Below the pieces are notes generated by a model. That model worked only from the letters and a program-made list of their open reading frames with translations. It searched no databases and was not told where the DNA came from. A program made the position numbers and the translations under genes. Source: UBA7803 sp041686955 (GTDB taxonomy: Bacteria > Pseudomonadota > Gammaproteobacteria > Pseudomonadales > Azotimanducaceae). Taken from it: a DNA stretch of 64,000 bases. This document shows, in pieces, positions 42,180 through 50,861 of the stretch; position 1 is the first letter of the stretch, and each line of letters begins with the position of its first letter. The stretch spans positions 19,822 to 83,821 of the forward strand of contig JAWLCV010000007.1 in the NCBI GenBank assembly GCA_041686955.1, given 5' to 3'.

Positions 42180-42940
42180 CGGCCCACCCCGGGCGGCTCG
42201 AACACCAGACAGGGCCAGCCACGGGACACGGCGAGGCGCGCCATGGCGCTCTTCGGGTTCACCACCACCGGCCGCCCTACCGCCTCCAGCAGCGGCAGAT
42301 CGTCGCTGGAGTCGGAGTAGAAGTAGGCATGGGCGATGTCGGCCTTGCGCTCGTGAATCAGGTGCTCCGCGGCGGAGAGCTTGCCCACACCGAAGCAGGG
42401 CAACGCCTTTCCGGTGATCCAGCCTTCCTCCACTTCCACCTCGGTGCAGGAGAGCGCGTCCACCCCGAGCTCGCGGGCGATGGGCGCCGCCTGGAACCGG
42501 GTGGCCGAGGTGACGATCACCACGTGATGGCCCCGGCTACGATGGGCGTCGATGAGGCGGCGCGCCTCCGCATAGATCCAGCCCTGCACCCGGGACCGGA
42601 AGGCCCGCTCCCCCAGATCCACCAGCGTCTGCTCCGACTCCCCCGCCAGGTCGCGCACCGTGGTGGTGAGCAGATCGTGGTAATCGGCCCGGCCGAGGCC
42701 GTAGCCGAGGAAGACGCCGGCGGAAGACAGGAGATGCCGCAGCGGCACCGAGCCGCTGCGCATGCGCTCCCAGGCCAGGGCCGCCACCGAGTAGCCGGCG
42801 ATGATGGTGCGGTCGAGATCGAAGAACGCCACCACGTCGGCATCCCTCGCTGGTTGGCCCAGGGCGCCGAGGTAATGCTCGAAATCGGTGTGCACGATGT
42901 CGCCGCCGCGCCGGAACCGTCCGCGCCATCTGAAGCTCAC
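42164..42940 (-). CDS. HAD-IB family phosphatase (SerB-like)
   Basis: A 258-residue haloacid-dehalogenase-type phosphatase. The nucleophile motif is Asp41-Leu-Asp43-Arg-Thr (FFDLDRTII), motif II is VIVTSAT, and motif III is YFYSDSSDDLPLLEAVGRPVVVNP. The HAD-IB subgroup includes phosphoserine and lysophospholipid phosphatases; the late 'PVVVNP' and cap region resemble the latter group seen beside acyltransferases. GTG at 42940 (GGGTGGGA upstream) was taken as the start; another GTG at 42895 is possible. No cognate acyltransferase lies alongside. Confidence 0.8.
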   Translation of the reverse strand: MSFRWRGRFRRGGDIVHTDFEHYLGALGQPARDADVVAFFDLDRTIIAGYSVAALAWERMRSGSVPLRHLLSSAGVFLGYGLGRADYHDLLTTTVRDLAGESEQTLVDLGERAFRSRVQGWIYAEARRLIDAHRSRGHHVVIVTSATRFQAAPIARELGVDALSCTEVEVEEGWITGKALPCFGVGKLSAAEHLIHERKADIAHAYFYSDSSDDLPLLEAVGRPVVVNPKSAMARLAVSRGWPCLVFEPPGVGRWAAA

Positions 42941-43086
42941 GGCGCCGACGGTCCCACCCGCCGTCCGCGCTGGCGTATCTGCATTGCCGATCCTCGCATG
43001 GTGATGCCGCCTGGCACCCCGCGGGAACCGGCGCGCCTGGCTTCGAGAAGGGTAAGTCGGTCCGCCCCGACGATCAAACCACGCCT

Positions 43087-43863
43087 TCAGCGGCCGAGGG
43101 GCACCGTCACGGTCCACACGCCGCCTCGCGGCCGGGGCTGGAAGCTGACCTGGAGCGGCGCCGGCGGCGACGCCATGAAGGCCCGGTGCATGAACGCTGC
43201 GGTGAAATGGCCGAGCGCGTAGCCCGCCAGCACGTCGGTCACGTGGTGCCGCTCGGCCTCCACCCGGGCCCAGCCGGTGGCGGCGGCCACTCCGTGCAGC
43301 GCTACCCGGGCGCCGGTGTCGAGCCAGCGCGGCAAGGTCATGTAGTCGAGATTCCGCCTGGCCAGGGTGCTGGCGGCCGAGCTTCGTCCGGCATGCCCCG
43401 AGGTGAAGCTCGCGTCGTTGCTGCCGTCGGGGCGCTCACGGTCACTGGCGTCCTTGACCGCGTCGGTGAGGGCGTTCTCCAGGCCCAGGGTCACCGCACC
43501 CACCAGCAGACCGCCGGCTTTACGGCCCGGTCCCCGACTCGGGGCCAAGAGCGCCGTTACGGCGTAGGCCGCGTTCGCCGCCATCCGCAGATCGTCGCTC
43601 GCCGATTCCGCAGCGCCGCCGAACAGCGGCGTTTCGTCCGCGGCCCAGCGGGACAGATCGTCGTCGGCGTCGGTCAAGGCCAGAGCCGCGGCGGCTGCCA
43701 GGGGCATCCAGGTGGCGGGGGATCGAGCGGCGTCCACGGCGGCCGCCCGCAGCTCCGGAGCCGACGACAGGCGCGGTCCCCACCCCGGGTCCGCTGCCCG
43801 CGTCATGCAGCCGCCCTGCAGCAGCGAAGACAGCAAGAGAAGGAAAGCGGCGCGGCACACCAT
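43087..43863 (-). CDS. PAP2-family lipid phosphatase, probable lipoprotein
   Basis: A 258-residue phosphatidic-acid-phosphatase type 2 protein. The three motifs are present: Lys137-x6-Arg144-Pro145 (KDASDRERP), Ser155-Gly-His157 (FTSGHAG) and Arg200-x5-His206-x3-Asp210. The N-terminus has a lipobox (SLLQGGC), so it may be anchored in the outer membrane rather than have the usual multi-helix core; only weak helices are present. Close in look to secreted PAP2 phosphatases (FTSGHA). Start ATG 43863 with GAGGATC upstream. A GC-rich hairpin lies in its leader. Confidence 0.8.
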   Translation of the reverse strand: MVCRAAFLLLLSSLLQGGCMTRAADPGWGPRLSSAPELRAAAVDAARSPATWMPLAAAAALALTDADDDLSRWAADETPLFGGAAESASDDLRMAANAAYAVTALLAPSRGPGRKAGGLLVGAVTLGLENALTDAVKDASDRERPDGSNDASFTSGHAGRSSAASTLARRNLDYMTLPRWLDTGARVALHGVAAATGWARVEAERHHVTDVLAGYALGHFTAAFMHRAFMASPPAPLQVSFQPRPRGGVWTVTVPLGR

Positions 43864-43880
43864 GGAAGATCCTCGTGGAC

Positions 43881-43899
43881 GCGCCGGCCGTGCCGGCGC
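43881..43899. promoter_or_regulatory. Hairpin in the leader of the PAP2 gene
   Basis: A perfect 8-bp stem (GCGCCGGC / GCCGGCGC) with a 3-base loop lies 18 bases upstream of the PAP2 start and downstream of the DUF4340 gene stop. No T-run follows, so termination or leader control are both possible. Confidence 0.4.
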
Positions 43900-43925
43900 T
43901 CGCGCCAGTGTAGCCCGGCGCGCCG

Positions 43926-44870
43926 CTACGGCGCTTGCTGCTCCGCAGCCCCATCGGTTGCAGCGTCGTCCGCCGCTGCGGCCACGGCGTCCTCCCCGTC
44001 GCCCGGCAGCAGCGCCTCGCGGTCCACGAGGAGCTGGTCCGCGACAAAGCTCGCCAGCCGGAAATAGCCGTCCCGGCGATCGGAAGCGACCACGTAATCC
44101 GCACCATCGGCGTCGCCGAAGACCCGGAGGCTGTACTCGCCTTCGCCGTCGGAAATCGACAGCTCCGCCGCCAGGGTGGCCTCGTCCGGCGGCGCGTCCG
44201 CCAGACCGGTCACCCGCAGCTCCCGAAGACGCGTGACCAGCCCGTCGGCGGCGTCCTGATCGGCGGCCCGGCCGTCCACCGTCCAGCCTTCCGCGCCGCG
44301 GCTCAAGCGCCAGGCGTCACCGCGGCCCACCGCGGTGATCTCGCCCTGCGCCTGCAGCAGCGTCTTGTCGAGCCAGTCCCCGGGTTTCACCGGCAGCTCG
44401 TAGTTGGCGAGCTCCACGCTGTAGACCGCATCGTCGTCCCCGCGGCGGGCGTGGACCCGCCGATACCCCGGCGACGTGCCGAGATACAGCTCGGCCACTG
44501 TGTCGTCGCCCGACGTCAGGACCAGGTGGCGCTGATGCTTCTCCTCGGCCACCTCGAAGCGCTCGACGGCGCTGGCGCTGGTGGCCACCGGCCACACCGC
44601 CGGCAGGTCCGCGAGCCGCTCGAGCATGGTCTCCACCTTGTCGGCCTGGGCAGGATGGCCGTCCTCGAGACGCCAGCCGCCGCCCTCTCGGGCGATGACC
44701 ACCGCGTCGTCACCGTCCTCCACCCTCAGGGAATCCACCGTCTCGGGATCGAACTGCAGGAGCGGCTTCTGTGCCGCATCCCCGAGCCCGGCGCCCGTTG
44801 CCAGCACCCCGGCGATCACCACGAGCTGGAGCGCCAGCAGAACGCTCAGTTGCGTCACACGTCCGTTCAT
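43926..44870 (-). CDS. DUF4340 membrane-anchored protein of the Gld-type ABC operon
   Basis: A 314-residue protein with one N-terminal helix (QLSVLLALQLVVIAGVLATG) and a periplasmic beta-rich DUF4340 domain: LQFDPETVDSLRVE, GWRLEDGHPAQADKVETML, EEKHQRHLVL, DWLDKTLL. DUF4340 proteins regularly sit downstream of GldF/GldG-type ABC permeases and probably act with them. The start overlaps the fused permease gene by 4 bases (ATGA). Its own function is unknown. Confidence 0.82.
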   Translation of the reverse strand: MNGRVTQLSVLLALQLVVIAGVLATGAGLGDAAQKPLLQFDPETVDSLRVEDGDDAVVIAREGGGWRLEDGHPAQADKVETMLERLADLPAVWPVATSASAVERFEVAEEKHQRHLVLTSGDDTVAELYLGTSPGYRRVHARRGDDDAVYSVELANYELPVKPGDWLDKTLLQAQGEITAVGRGDAWRLSRGAEGWTVDGRAADQDAADGLVTRLRELRVTGLADAPPDEATLAAELSISDGEGEYSLRVFGDADGADYVVASDRRDGYFRLASFVADQLLVDREALLPGDGEDAVAAAADDAATDGAAEQQAP

Positions 44871-47779
44871 CCTCGAGCCTCCGCCAGCCACGACCGGTAC
44901 ATCCGCTCGTCCCGCTTCACCCGGCGCCGATGCCAGAGGAACACGAGCCCCACGCCGCCGAGCGCGAGCGCGTAGTTGAGGGTTTCCAGGCCGGCCTGCT
45001 GGGCCGGCTCGAGGGGCGGCAGAGTGCGGTTGAAGTGTCCCCGGGAGCGGATCTGCAACAGGTTCCGGTCCTCGAGCGACCAGTCCACCACGTTGGCCAT
45101 GAGCTGCAGGCTGTTGCCGTAGATGGTGCCCTCGGCGGAGCCGATCACCCGCAGCACCTGGTCGGAGAGGAAGTCGTTGGAGCCGAACACGAACAGCCGC
45201 GCCGACTCCGGCGAGCGGTCGATGACACTGCTGACCACGCCCAGCTCGTCTTCCGCGTCGGCCGCGGTCTCGCCATCCGTCTGGGGCTCGTCGTCGTTCT
45301 GCGCCGATTCCGCGCTCGTCAGCAGAGGCGACTGTTTGCCGGCGAAGTAGGACTGGAACCGGCCTTCCATCAGCAGGGCCAGCGTCCTGGGCCCTCGAGG
45401 GCCCTCGGGCGCGAACCCGGACAAACCGGTCTCGGTGATTCTGGGCATGACGTCCGGATCGCTGGACACCCAGCTTCCCGACGAGCTGGTGAGCAGCGGT
45501 GTCACGGTGCGGCCCTCGAGCTCCGTCCCCGACTCCAGGGGCGAAGCCCACGCCATGGTCACCTGGGGCAGCCCGGCGGTGATGCCGATGTCCTCGTTGA
45601 GACCCGGCGGCCGCACGTCCACGAAGTAGGGATAGTCCAGCATCACCAGCTCCTGGAAGCTGAAGCCCCCCACCTGACGGGTCACCGGGGCAGGGAACGC
45701 CGCGTTCTGCGGATCCATCACCATCCCGTCGCCCAGCACCACGCCGTGGTGCGCAAGCCACTCCTCGAGCCCCGAGGTGCGCTTTTCGCCGGTGAGGGAC
45801 TGCTGGGTGAGCTGGGCGGCGTAGCTGCCCGTGGACAGCACCACGGTGCCCCCCTTCATCAGGAACTGATCCACGGCGAACACGGCTCGCTCGGCGAGTC
45901 CCTGGGGATCCAGCACCATGAGCAGCTCGGCGCCCTCGGGAACCCGGCCGTCATCGAGCTTCGCATCGACCACCTCGAAGTCCTGACGCAGGAACTCCTG
46001 GAGCTGAGAGAAACTGTTACCGCCGGCGTGGGGCATCCCCATCATGGGCGGCGGCGACTCCGGAGCCACCAGCGCCACGGTCTTGAGCAAACCGCTGGCG
46101 AAGCGCTTCAGCCCTTCCTCGATGGCGCGGCGGGTGGCGTCGGCGGACAGAGCGTCCGGCAGCGGGATCTGCAGCACGGTCTCCCCGTCCGTCAGGGTCA
46201 GATAGAAGTAGAACTGATTCAGATCGAACAGGCTCGCGGCCATGGGGCGGAAGCCGTACTCCTCCTGGATCCGTTGCGCCAGGCTGCCGTCGCCGGCCCC
46301 GGGATCGACGATCTCCGCGGAGAATCCCTCGCCGCCTTCGTCGGCGAGCTCCTCGAGCACCTGCCGCAGCACGCCGCGGTAGTCCGCAAGCGCGGGCGGC
46401 AGCTTGTCGTCGGCGGACAGGTAGCCCACGAACTCCACGGGCTTCTGAATGCTGTCGAAGATGCTGCCGCCCCCACGGAATCCGTAGAGCACCTTCTTGA
46501 TGCTGCGGGTGACGTCGTACTCGGGGTTGCGTAGCTGGACGTCCAGCTCCGACTCGCTCACCACCTTCACCTCGATGAGGTCGCGGAAACCCAGCACCTC
46601 GTACTCGTCCCCGTACTGCACCAGCACGTCGAAGTAGGAGTTCACCAGGCTCGACTCGTAACGGTCCGCCACCTGGAACGGCACCGGCCGGATGCCGTAC
46701 TTGGCGTTGGCCTCGTCCTCGAGCTCCGGGTCCGCTGCGGGGTCGACGATCTCCACGCGCACCCGCCCGTCCCCGGCGATCTCGTATTCGTTCAACAGGT
46801 CGCGCATCCGCGGCACCAGGGGCGCCAGCAGCGGGTGGGTCCGGGTGCTGAAGTAGCCGCGGATGAGCAGCGGCTCCTCGAGCTGGGCGAGGTAGCTGCG
46901 GGTCGCGTCGGAGATGGAGTAGATGTCGCCTTCCGTGACGTCGGCTCTAAGGGCGGTGAGCTGGGACAACCAGACGTTGGCCGCCAGCAGGTTGGCGACC
47001 AGCAGCACGGTGCCGAGGATCCAGCCGCGGTGCTGCGCCGGGGAACCGTCCCGCGCCCAGCGCTGGGCTTCCAGGGCGTAGACGTTGAAAGCCAGGAACA
47101 CCGCCAGAAGCGACACGTAGTAGTAGAGGTCGCGAACGTCCAGCACGCCCCGGGTGATGGACTCGAACCGGGAGCCGGTGCCCAGACCCCGCAGCAGATC
47201 CGCCCAGAAGCCCCCGGCCAGATCCGTCAGCACCGGGCTGCCGAGCAGATAGAAGACGCCGGCGACGAACGAGGCCACGATCAGACTGACGATCTGGCTG
47301 TCGGTGCGGGCGCTGACGAACAGGCCGATGGCGAGATACGCGCCCCCCAGCAGCATGGCGGCGAGGTAGCCGGCCAGCACCGGCCCCCAGTCGAGATCGG
47401 CGATGAAGGACACCGTGATCGGCAGCGGCAGGGTCAGGAGCAGGGCGATGGCCAGCAGGACCCAGCAGGCGAGGAACTTGCCGAGCACGAACTCCCAGCC
47501 GCCGACCGGCAGGGTGGCGACGAACTCGAGGGTGCCGGTCCGGCGCTCCTCGCTCCACATGCGCATGGTGAGCGCCGCGCAGAGAAAGATCAGCAGCACC
47601 GGCATCCATTCGAACATGGGGCGGACGTCGGCGATGTTGCGGGCGAAGAAGGCCTCGCCCCAGAAGAACACGAACAGGGTGACGGCGAGGAACGCCAGCA
47701 GGAACAGATACCCCGTGGGGGAGGCGAAGAACAGGGTGAGCTCCTTCTTCGCCACCCGACGAATCACGTCAAGCCGCAT
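44867..47779 (-). CDS. Fused ABC-2 permease and GldG-type protein
   Basis: A 970-residue fusion. Residues 1-240 are an ABC-2 type permease with six helices (KELTLFFASPTGYLFLLAF, ALTMRMWSEERRTGTLEFVATLP, GKFLACWVLLAIALLL) of the GldF kind. Residues from about 265 onward form a GldG-like periplasmic domain (DUF7088/GldG_N: LRADVTEGDIYSISDATRSYL) and an ABC-type_uncharacterised domain, ending in a last helix with FLWHRRRVKRDE. In Bacteroidota GldF and GldG are separate proteins needed for gliding; in proteobacteria such fused forms form a transporter of unknown cargo. It overlaps gldA by 11 bases and the DUF4340 gene by 4. Confidence 0.85.
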   Translation of the reverse strand: MRLDVIRRVAKKELTLFFASPTGYLFLLAFLAVTLFVFFWGEAFFARNIADVRPMFEWMPVLLIFLCAALTMRMWSEERRTGTLEFVATLPVGGWEFVLGKFLACWVLLAIALLLTLPLPITVSFIADLDWGPVLAGYLAAMLLGGAYLAIGLFVSARTDSQIVSLIVASFVAGVFYLLGSPVLTDLAGGFWADLLRGLGTGSRFESITRGVLDVRDLYYYVSLLAVFLAFNVYALEAQRWARDGSPAQHRGWILGTVLLVANLLAANVWLSQLTALRADVTEGDIYSISDATRSYLAQLEEPLLIRGYFSTRTHPLLAPLVPRMRDLLNEYEIAGDGRVRVEIVDPAADPELEDEANAKYGIRPVPFQVADRYESSLVNSYFDVLVQYGDEYEVLGFRDLIEVKVVSESELDVQLRNPEYDVTRSIKKVLYGFRGGGSIFDSIQKPVEFVGYLSADDKLPPALADYRGVLRQVLEELADEGGEGFSAEIVDPGAGDGSLAQRIQEEYGFRPMAASLFDLNQFYFYLTLTDGETVLQIPLPDALSADATRRAIEEGLKRFASGLLKTVALVAPESPPPMMGMPHAGGNSFSQLQEFLRQDFEVVDAKLDDGRVPEGAELLMVLDPQGLAERAVFAVDQFLMKGGTVVLSTGSYAAQLTQQSLTGEKRTSGLEEWLAHHGVVLGDGMVMDPQNAAFPAPVTRQVGGFSFQELVMLDYPYFVDVRPPGLNEDIGITAGLPQVTMAWASPLESGTELEGRTVTPLLTSSSGSWVSSDPDVMPRITETGLSGFAPEGPRGPRTLALLMEGRFQSYFAGKQSPLLTSAESAQNDDEPQTDGETAADAEDELGVVSSVIDRSPESARLFVFGSNDFLSDQVLRVIGSAEGTIYGNSLQLMANVVDWSLEDRNLLQIRSRGHFNRTLPPLEPAQQAGLETLNYALALGGVGLVFLWHRRRVKRDERMYRSWLAEARG

Positions 47780-48710
47780 GAGCCGCCTCCTCTTGCTCGC
47801 CGGCCACGCCCACGGCCGTCTCGTTCACCTCCCGGAACACGGATTCCAGATCCCGCTGGGCCGAGGCGAGCTGATACAGGGGCATTCCCGCCTGCACCAG
47901 GGCCGCCGCCACCCGCTGCGCCACCGCATCGGCGTCGCCGCGGGTCTCGATCTCCCAGCACCCCTGCCCCGCGTCGTAGCTGCCGGCCACGCCTTCCACC
48001 CCGGCGAGCACCCCGGGCAGGTCGGCACCGCGGTCCGTGCGCACGTGGAGCCGGTTGCTCTGCCGCAGCGCCTCGAGGCGCTCGTCCACCGCCAGCACGC
48101 CGTTGCGGAGCATGAGCACCCGGTCACACAGGGCGTTCACCTCCTGCATGATGTGGGTGGAAAGAATCACCGTGGCCCGCTCGGACAGGCGTTTGATGAG
48201 CGCGCGCATGTGCTGGGTCTGGCCGGGATCCAGCCCGTTGGTCGGCTCGTCGAGAATCAGGAATCGCGGCTCGTGGAGAATCGCCTGCGCGACGCCCAGC
48301 CGCTGCTTGTAACCGCGGGACAGGGTGGCGATGGGATCGAGCGCCTTGCCCGTGAGCTCGGTAGCGGCCATGGCGCCCGGCACCGCCGCCTGTGGATCGA
48401 CCCCGCGCAGCCCGGCGCTGTAGGCCAGGTAGTCCGCCACCGTCATCTCCGGATACAGCGGCAGGTTTTCCGGCAGGTAGCCGATCTGCCGCTGCACCCG
48501 CTGACGGTCCCGCTCCACCACGGTTCCGTCGATCCTCACCGCCCCCGCGCTGGGCTCGAGATAGCCGGTGAGCATTTTCATGATGGTGGTCTTGCCGGCG
48601 CCGTTGTGGCCGAGAAGGCCGACGATCTCGCCGGGGCCGATGGAGAACGAGACCCCGTCCACGGCGAGGAAATTACCGTATCGGCGGGTCAGACCTTCGG
48701 CTTCGATCAT
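47769..48710 (-). CDS. ABC transporter ATP-binding protein, GldA-like
   Basis: A 313-residue ABC ATPase. Walker A GHNGAGKT at 34-41, Q-loop IGYLPENLPLYPEMTV, signature LSRGYKQR, Walker B FLILDEPTNGLDP and the switch His in STHIMQEV. It ends in a short extra domain (LASAQRDLESVFREV) seen in ABC-2 exporters. The closest pattern is GldA/CcmA-type ATPases. It drives the fused permease that follows. Confidence 0.88.
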   Translation of the reverse strand: MIEAEGLTRRYGNFLAVDGVSFSIGPGEIVGLLGHNGAGKTTIMKMLTGYLEPSAGAVRIDGTVVERDRQRVQRQIGYLPENLPLYPEMTVADYLAYSAGLRGVDPQAAVPGAMAATELTGKALDPIATLSRGYKQRLGVAQAILHEPRFLILDEPTNGLDPGQTQHMRALIKRLSERATVILSTHIMQEVNALCDRVLMLRNGVLAVDERLEALRQSNRLHVRTDRGADLPGVLAGVEGVAGSYDAGQGCWEIETRGDADAVAQRVAAALVQAGMPLYQLASAQRDLESVFREVNETAVGVAGEQEEAAHAA

Positions 48711-48783
48711 GTTCTCGCCTCACCTCCTTTGCGCCAAAGCCGCAAACATAGGGACGCTGCCGAAAAATTCAAGAGCAGCCGGA

Positions 48784-49473
48784 TCAGGCGATGCGCACAC
48801 CCGCGATCCAGGGGTGTGCCCAGTAGGCGAGGAGGTAGACCACGACCCCGACCAGCACCGGCAGCACCTGCTCCCGCGGCGCGAGACGGTTACGCCCCGA
48901 GACGATGGCCGCGAACGGCACGTTGGACGTGACCCGTGCATAGGCTTCCCAGTCGGCGCCCAGCCGGGCAGCCTTCTTCCGGTCGATGAGCACGCTGCCG
49001 CCTAAGCTCAGAATCAGGAACGTGGAGAAGAACACCACGGACACGCGGTCACCGTTGGCGGCCAGATGCGCCCCCGCCCACAGCGCCACGGCCCACTGGA
49101 ACGGGTGCCGCGTGATGCGGGTCGAGCCACGGGCCGCCTCCTCCGGCTGCGGAGCCTTCTCCAGCGACCGTTCCTGACCCACCGCCGTCGGGTTTGGAGT
49201 CATGAACCCGCCCACCAGGAAGATCATGGCCACGGGCATCACCGCCTTGGGCACCATATAGAGCAAGGGATCCGGCATCCACAGGTAGTCGTAACGCGGC
49301 AAGGCGCCGTAGATCCAGATCAGGTAGCCCAGGGTGAGGGCAGCCACCAGCGAGTAGGCGCCCAGGTATCCCTTCTCCCCCAGCATGGCCACCAGGCGGG
49401 TGCGCAACGTCGTGCTGCTGACGCCGAGATGCGTTCCCAGAAACAACAACGATGCCAGCAGCATCAGCCACAT
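48784..49473 (-). CDS. NnrU-family membrane protein
   Basis: A 229-residue protein with about six helices. It shows the NnrU pattern: LLFLGTHLGVSSTTLRTRL, GYLGAYSLVAALTLGYLIW, RITRHPFQWAVALWAGAHLAANG and DWEAYARVTSNVPFAAI. NnrU is required for nitrite/NO metabolism in Rhodobacter and belongs to the same isoprenylcysteine methyltransferase superfamily as MddA; the RHPF..A motif is the cofactor site. No denitrification genes are visible. GAGGAGG upstream of the ATG at 49473. Confidence 0.85.
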   Translation of the reverse strand: MWLMLLASLLFLGTHLGVSSTTLRTRLVAMLGEKGYLGAYSLVAALTLGYLIWIYGALPRYDYLWMPDPLLYMVPKAVMPVAMIFLVGGFMTPNPTAVGQERSLEKAPQPEEAARGSTRITRHPFQWAVALWAGAHLAANGDRVSVVFFSTFLILSLGGSVLIDRKKAARLGADWEAYARVTSNVPFAAIVSGRNRLAPREQVLPVLVGVVVYLLAYWAHPWIAGVRIA

Positions 49474-49581
49474 AACGGTTCCTCCTCGAACGCGGGCCCG
49501 CGCATGATAGCCCACGCCGCCGCTCTTGCGCCCGGTCCGGGATTGCAGCATGGTTTCTCGATTTCGTGGGAGGCGTGGCGT

Positions 49582-50394
49582 ATGGATCGACTGCAGGGCA
49601 AGACCGCGCTGGTGACCGGTGCCGCCCGGGGATTGGGCGCACAGATCGCTCGACGCATGGCCGAGGAAGGCGCCCGGGTGGTGGTCAACGACGTGAGCCT
49701 GGCGGCAGCCCGGTCCACGGCAGAGGCCATCGGCGGCCACGCCCTGGCCTGCGACGTCAGCGACTCCGCGGCAGTGGCCGCCATGTTCGAAGAGCTCGGC
49801 TCGATCACGGACCGGCTCGACATCCTGGTGAACAACGCCGGCATCAGCGGCATCGAGGGGGACAACGCGGCGCGGGAGCGAATCGCCCGGCAGGCCGAGG
49901 CGCTCGGGCGCGGCGAGCAACTCGACGACCCGGACGGCGGCATACTCGGGGTCAGCGACGCCCAGTGGCACCGCATGCTGGCCGTGCACATGGACGGAAC
50001 GTTCTTCTGCTGCCGCGAAGCGGTGAGGCTCATGCGCCTCCAGGGTTCAGGAAGCATCATCAACATGGGCAGCATCATCGGCACCTTCGGCCGCGGCGGC
50101 GGCACGGCCTACGGCGCGGCGAAGGCGGGAATTCTCGGCTTCACGCGCGCCCTCGCCCACGAGCTCGCCCGCCATCAGATCCGCGTCAACGCCCTGGCGC
50201 CGGGCTGGATCCACACGGACATGACCGACCCGCTGGCCCCCATGCATCCGCTCCTGGAGATGCAGACGCCCCTGGGCCGTCTCGGCGAGCCCGACGACAT
50301 CGCCTGGGCCGCCGTCTATCTGGCGAGCGACGAATCGGCGTTCGTGACCGGGCAGACCCTGTCGCCCAACGGCGGCTGGTACATGAGTCAGTAG
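49582..50394 (+). CDS. Short-chain dehydrogenase/reductase
   Basis: A 270-residue classical SDR. TGAARGLG at 12-19, NNAGISG, catalytic Ser in NMGSIIGTFG, Tyr-x3-Lys (TAYGAAKAG), and PLGRLGEPDDIAWAAVYLASDESAFVTGQTL. An insert of about 25 residues (ERIARQAEALGRGEQLDDPD) follows NNAGISG and is longer than in most family members. Typical fold for 3-oxoacyl or 3-alpha-hydroxysteroid type reductions; substrate unknown. ATG 49582 preceded by GGGAGG. Convergent with the TM2 gene, overlapping it by 7 bases. Confidence 0.87.
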   Translation: MDRLQGKTALVTGAARGLGAQIARRMAEEGARVVVNDVSLAAARSTAEAIGGHALACDVSDSAAVAAMFEELGSITDRLDILVNNAGISGIEGDNAARERIARQAEALGRGEQLDDPDGGILGVSDAQWHRMLAVHMDGTFFCCREAVRLMRLQGSGSIINMGSIIGTFGRGGGTAYGAAKAGILGFTRALAHELARHQIRVNALAPGWIHTDMTDPLAPMHPLLEMQTPLGRLGEPDDIAWAAVYLASDESAFVTGQTLSPNGGWYMSQ

Positions 50395-50789
50395 AGGCCG
50401 CCGCGTTCGGTGTTGATGGTCGAGATCTGCTCGTTCAGCGTCCAGAAGTCGTAGATGATGCCGATGCCCAGGAGCCCCGCGGTCAGGAGATAGATCAGTC
50501 CGGTGACGATCTTCCCCATGTAGAAGCGGTGCAGGCCGAAGATGCCGGTGAAGGTGAGCAGCAGCCATCCCACCGTGTAGCTCTTCTCCCCCGCGATGTA
50601 GCGCCGCTCGGCGGACGCCTCGAGGCGTGGCATGAGGAACAGGTCGACGATCCAGCCGACGAACAGCAGTCCCAGGGTGAAGAAGTAGATGGTTCCGCTC
50701 ACCGGCCGGCCGAAGTAGAAGCGGTGAGCGCCGAGGAAGCCGAAGATCCACAGCAGGTAGCCGATGCCGAGACTGTGCGTGTCTTTCAT
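50388..50789 (-). CDS. TM2-domain membrane protein
   Basis: A 133-residue protein with two TM2 modules. The first is YLLWIFGFLGAHRFYFGR with GTIYFFTLGLLFVGWIVDLF; the second is LLLTFTGIFGLHRFYMGK with GLIYLLTAGLLGIGIIYDFW. Each has two helices with the conserved HRFY motif in the loop. TM2 proteins have no clear function. Start ATG 50789. Confidence 0.85.
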   Translation of the reverse strand: MKDTHSLGIGYLLWIFGFLGAHRFYFGRPVSGTIYFFTLGLLFVGWIVDLFLMPRLEASAERRYIAGEKSYTVGWLLLTFTGIFGLHRFYMGKIVTGLIYLLTAGLLGIGIIYDFWTLNEQISTINTERGGLY

Positions 50790-50861
50790 GATCCCGCCTC
50801 GCGGCTGGTTTGCGGTCAGTGTACCGCGTAGGCTAGTGCTTTCGCCTTGAGGAGGCTCGCC

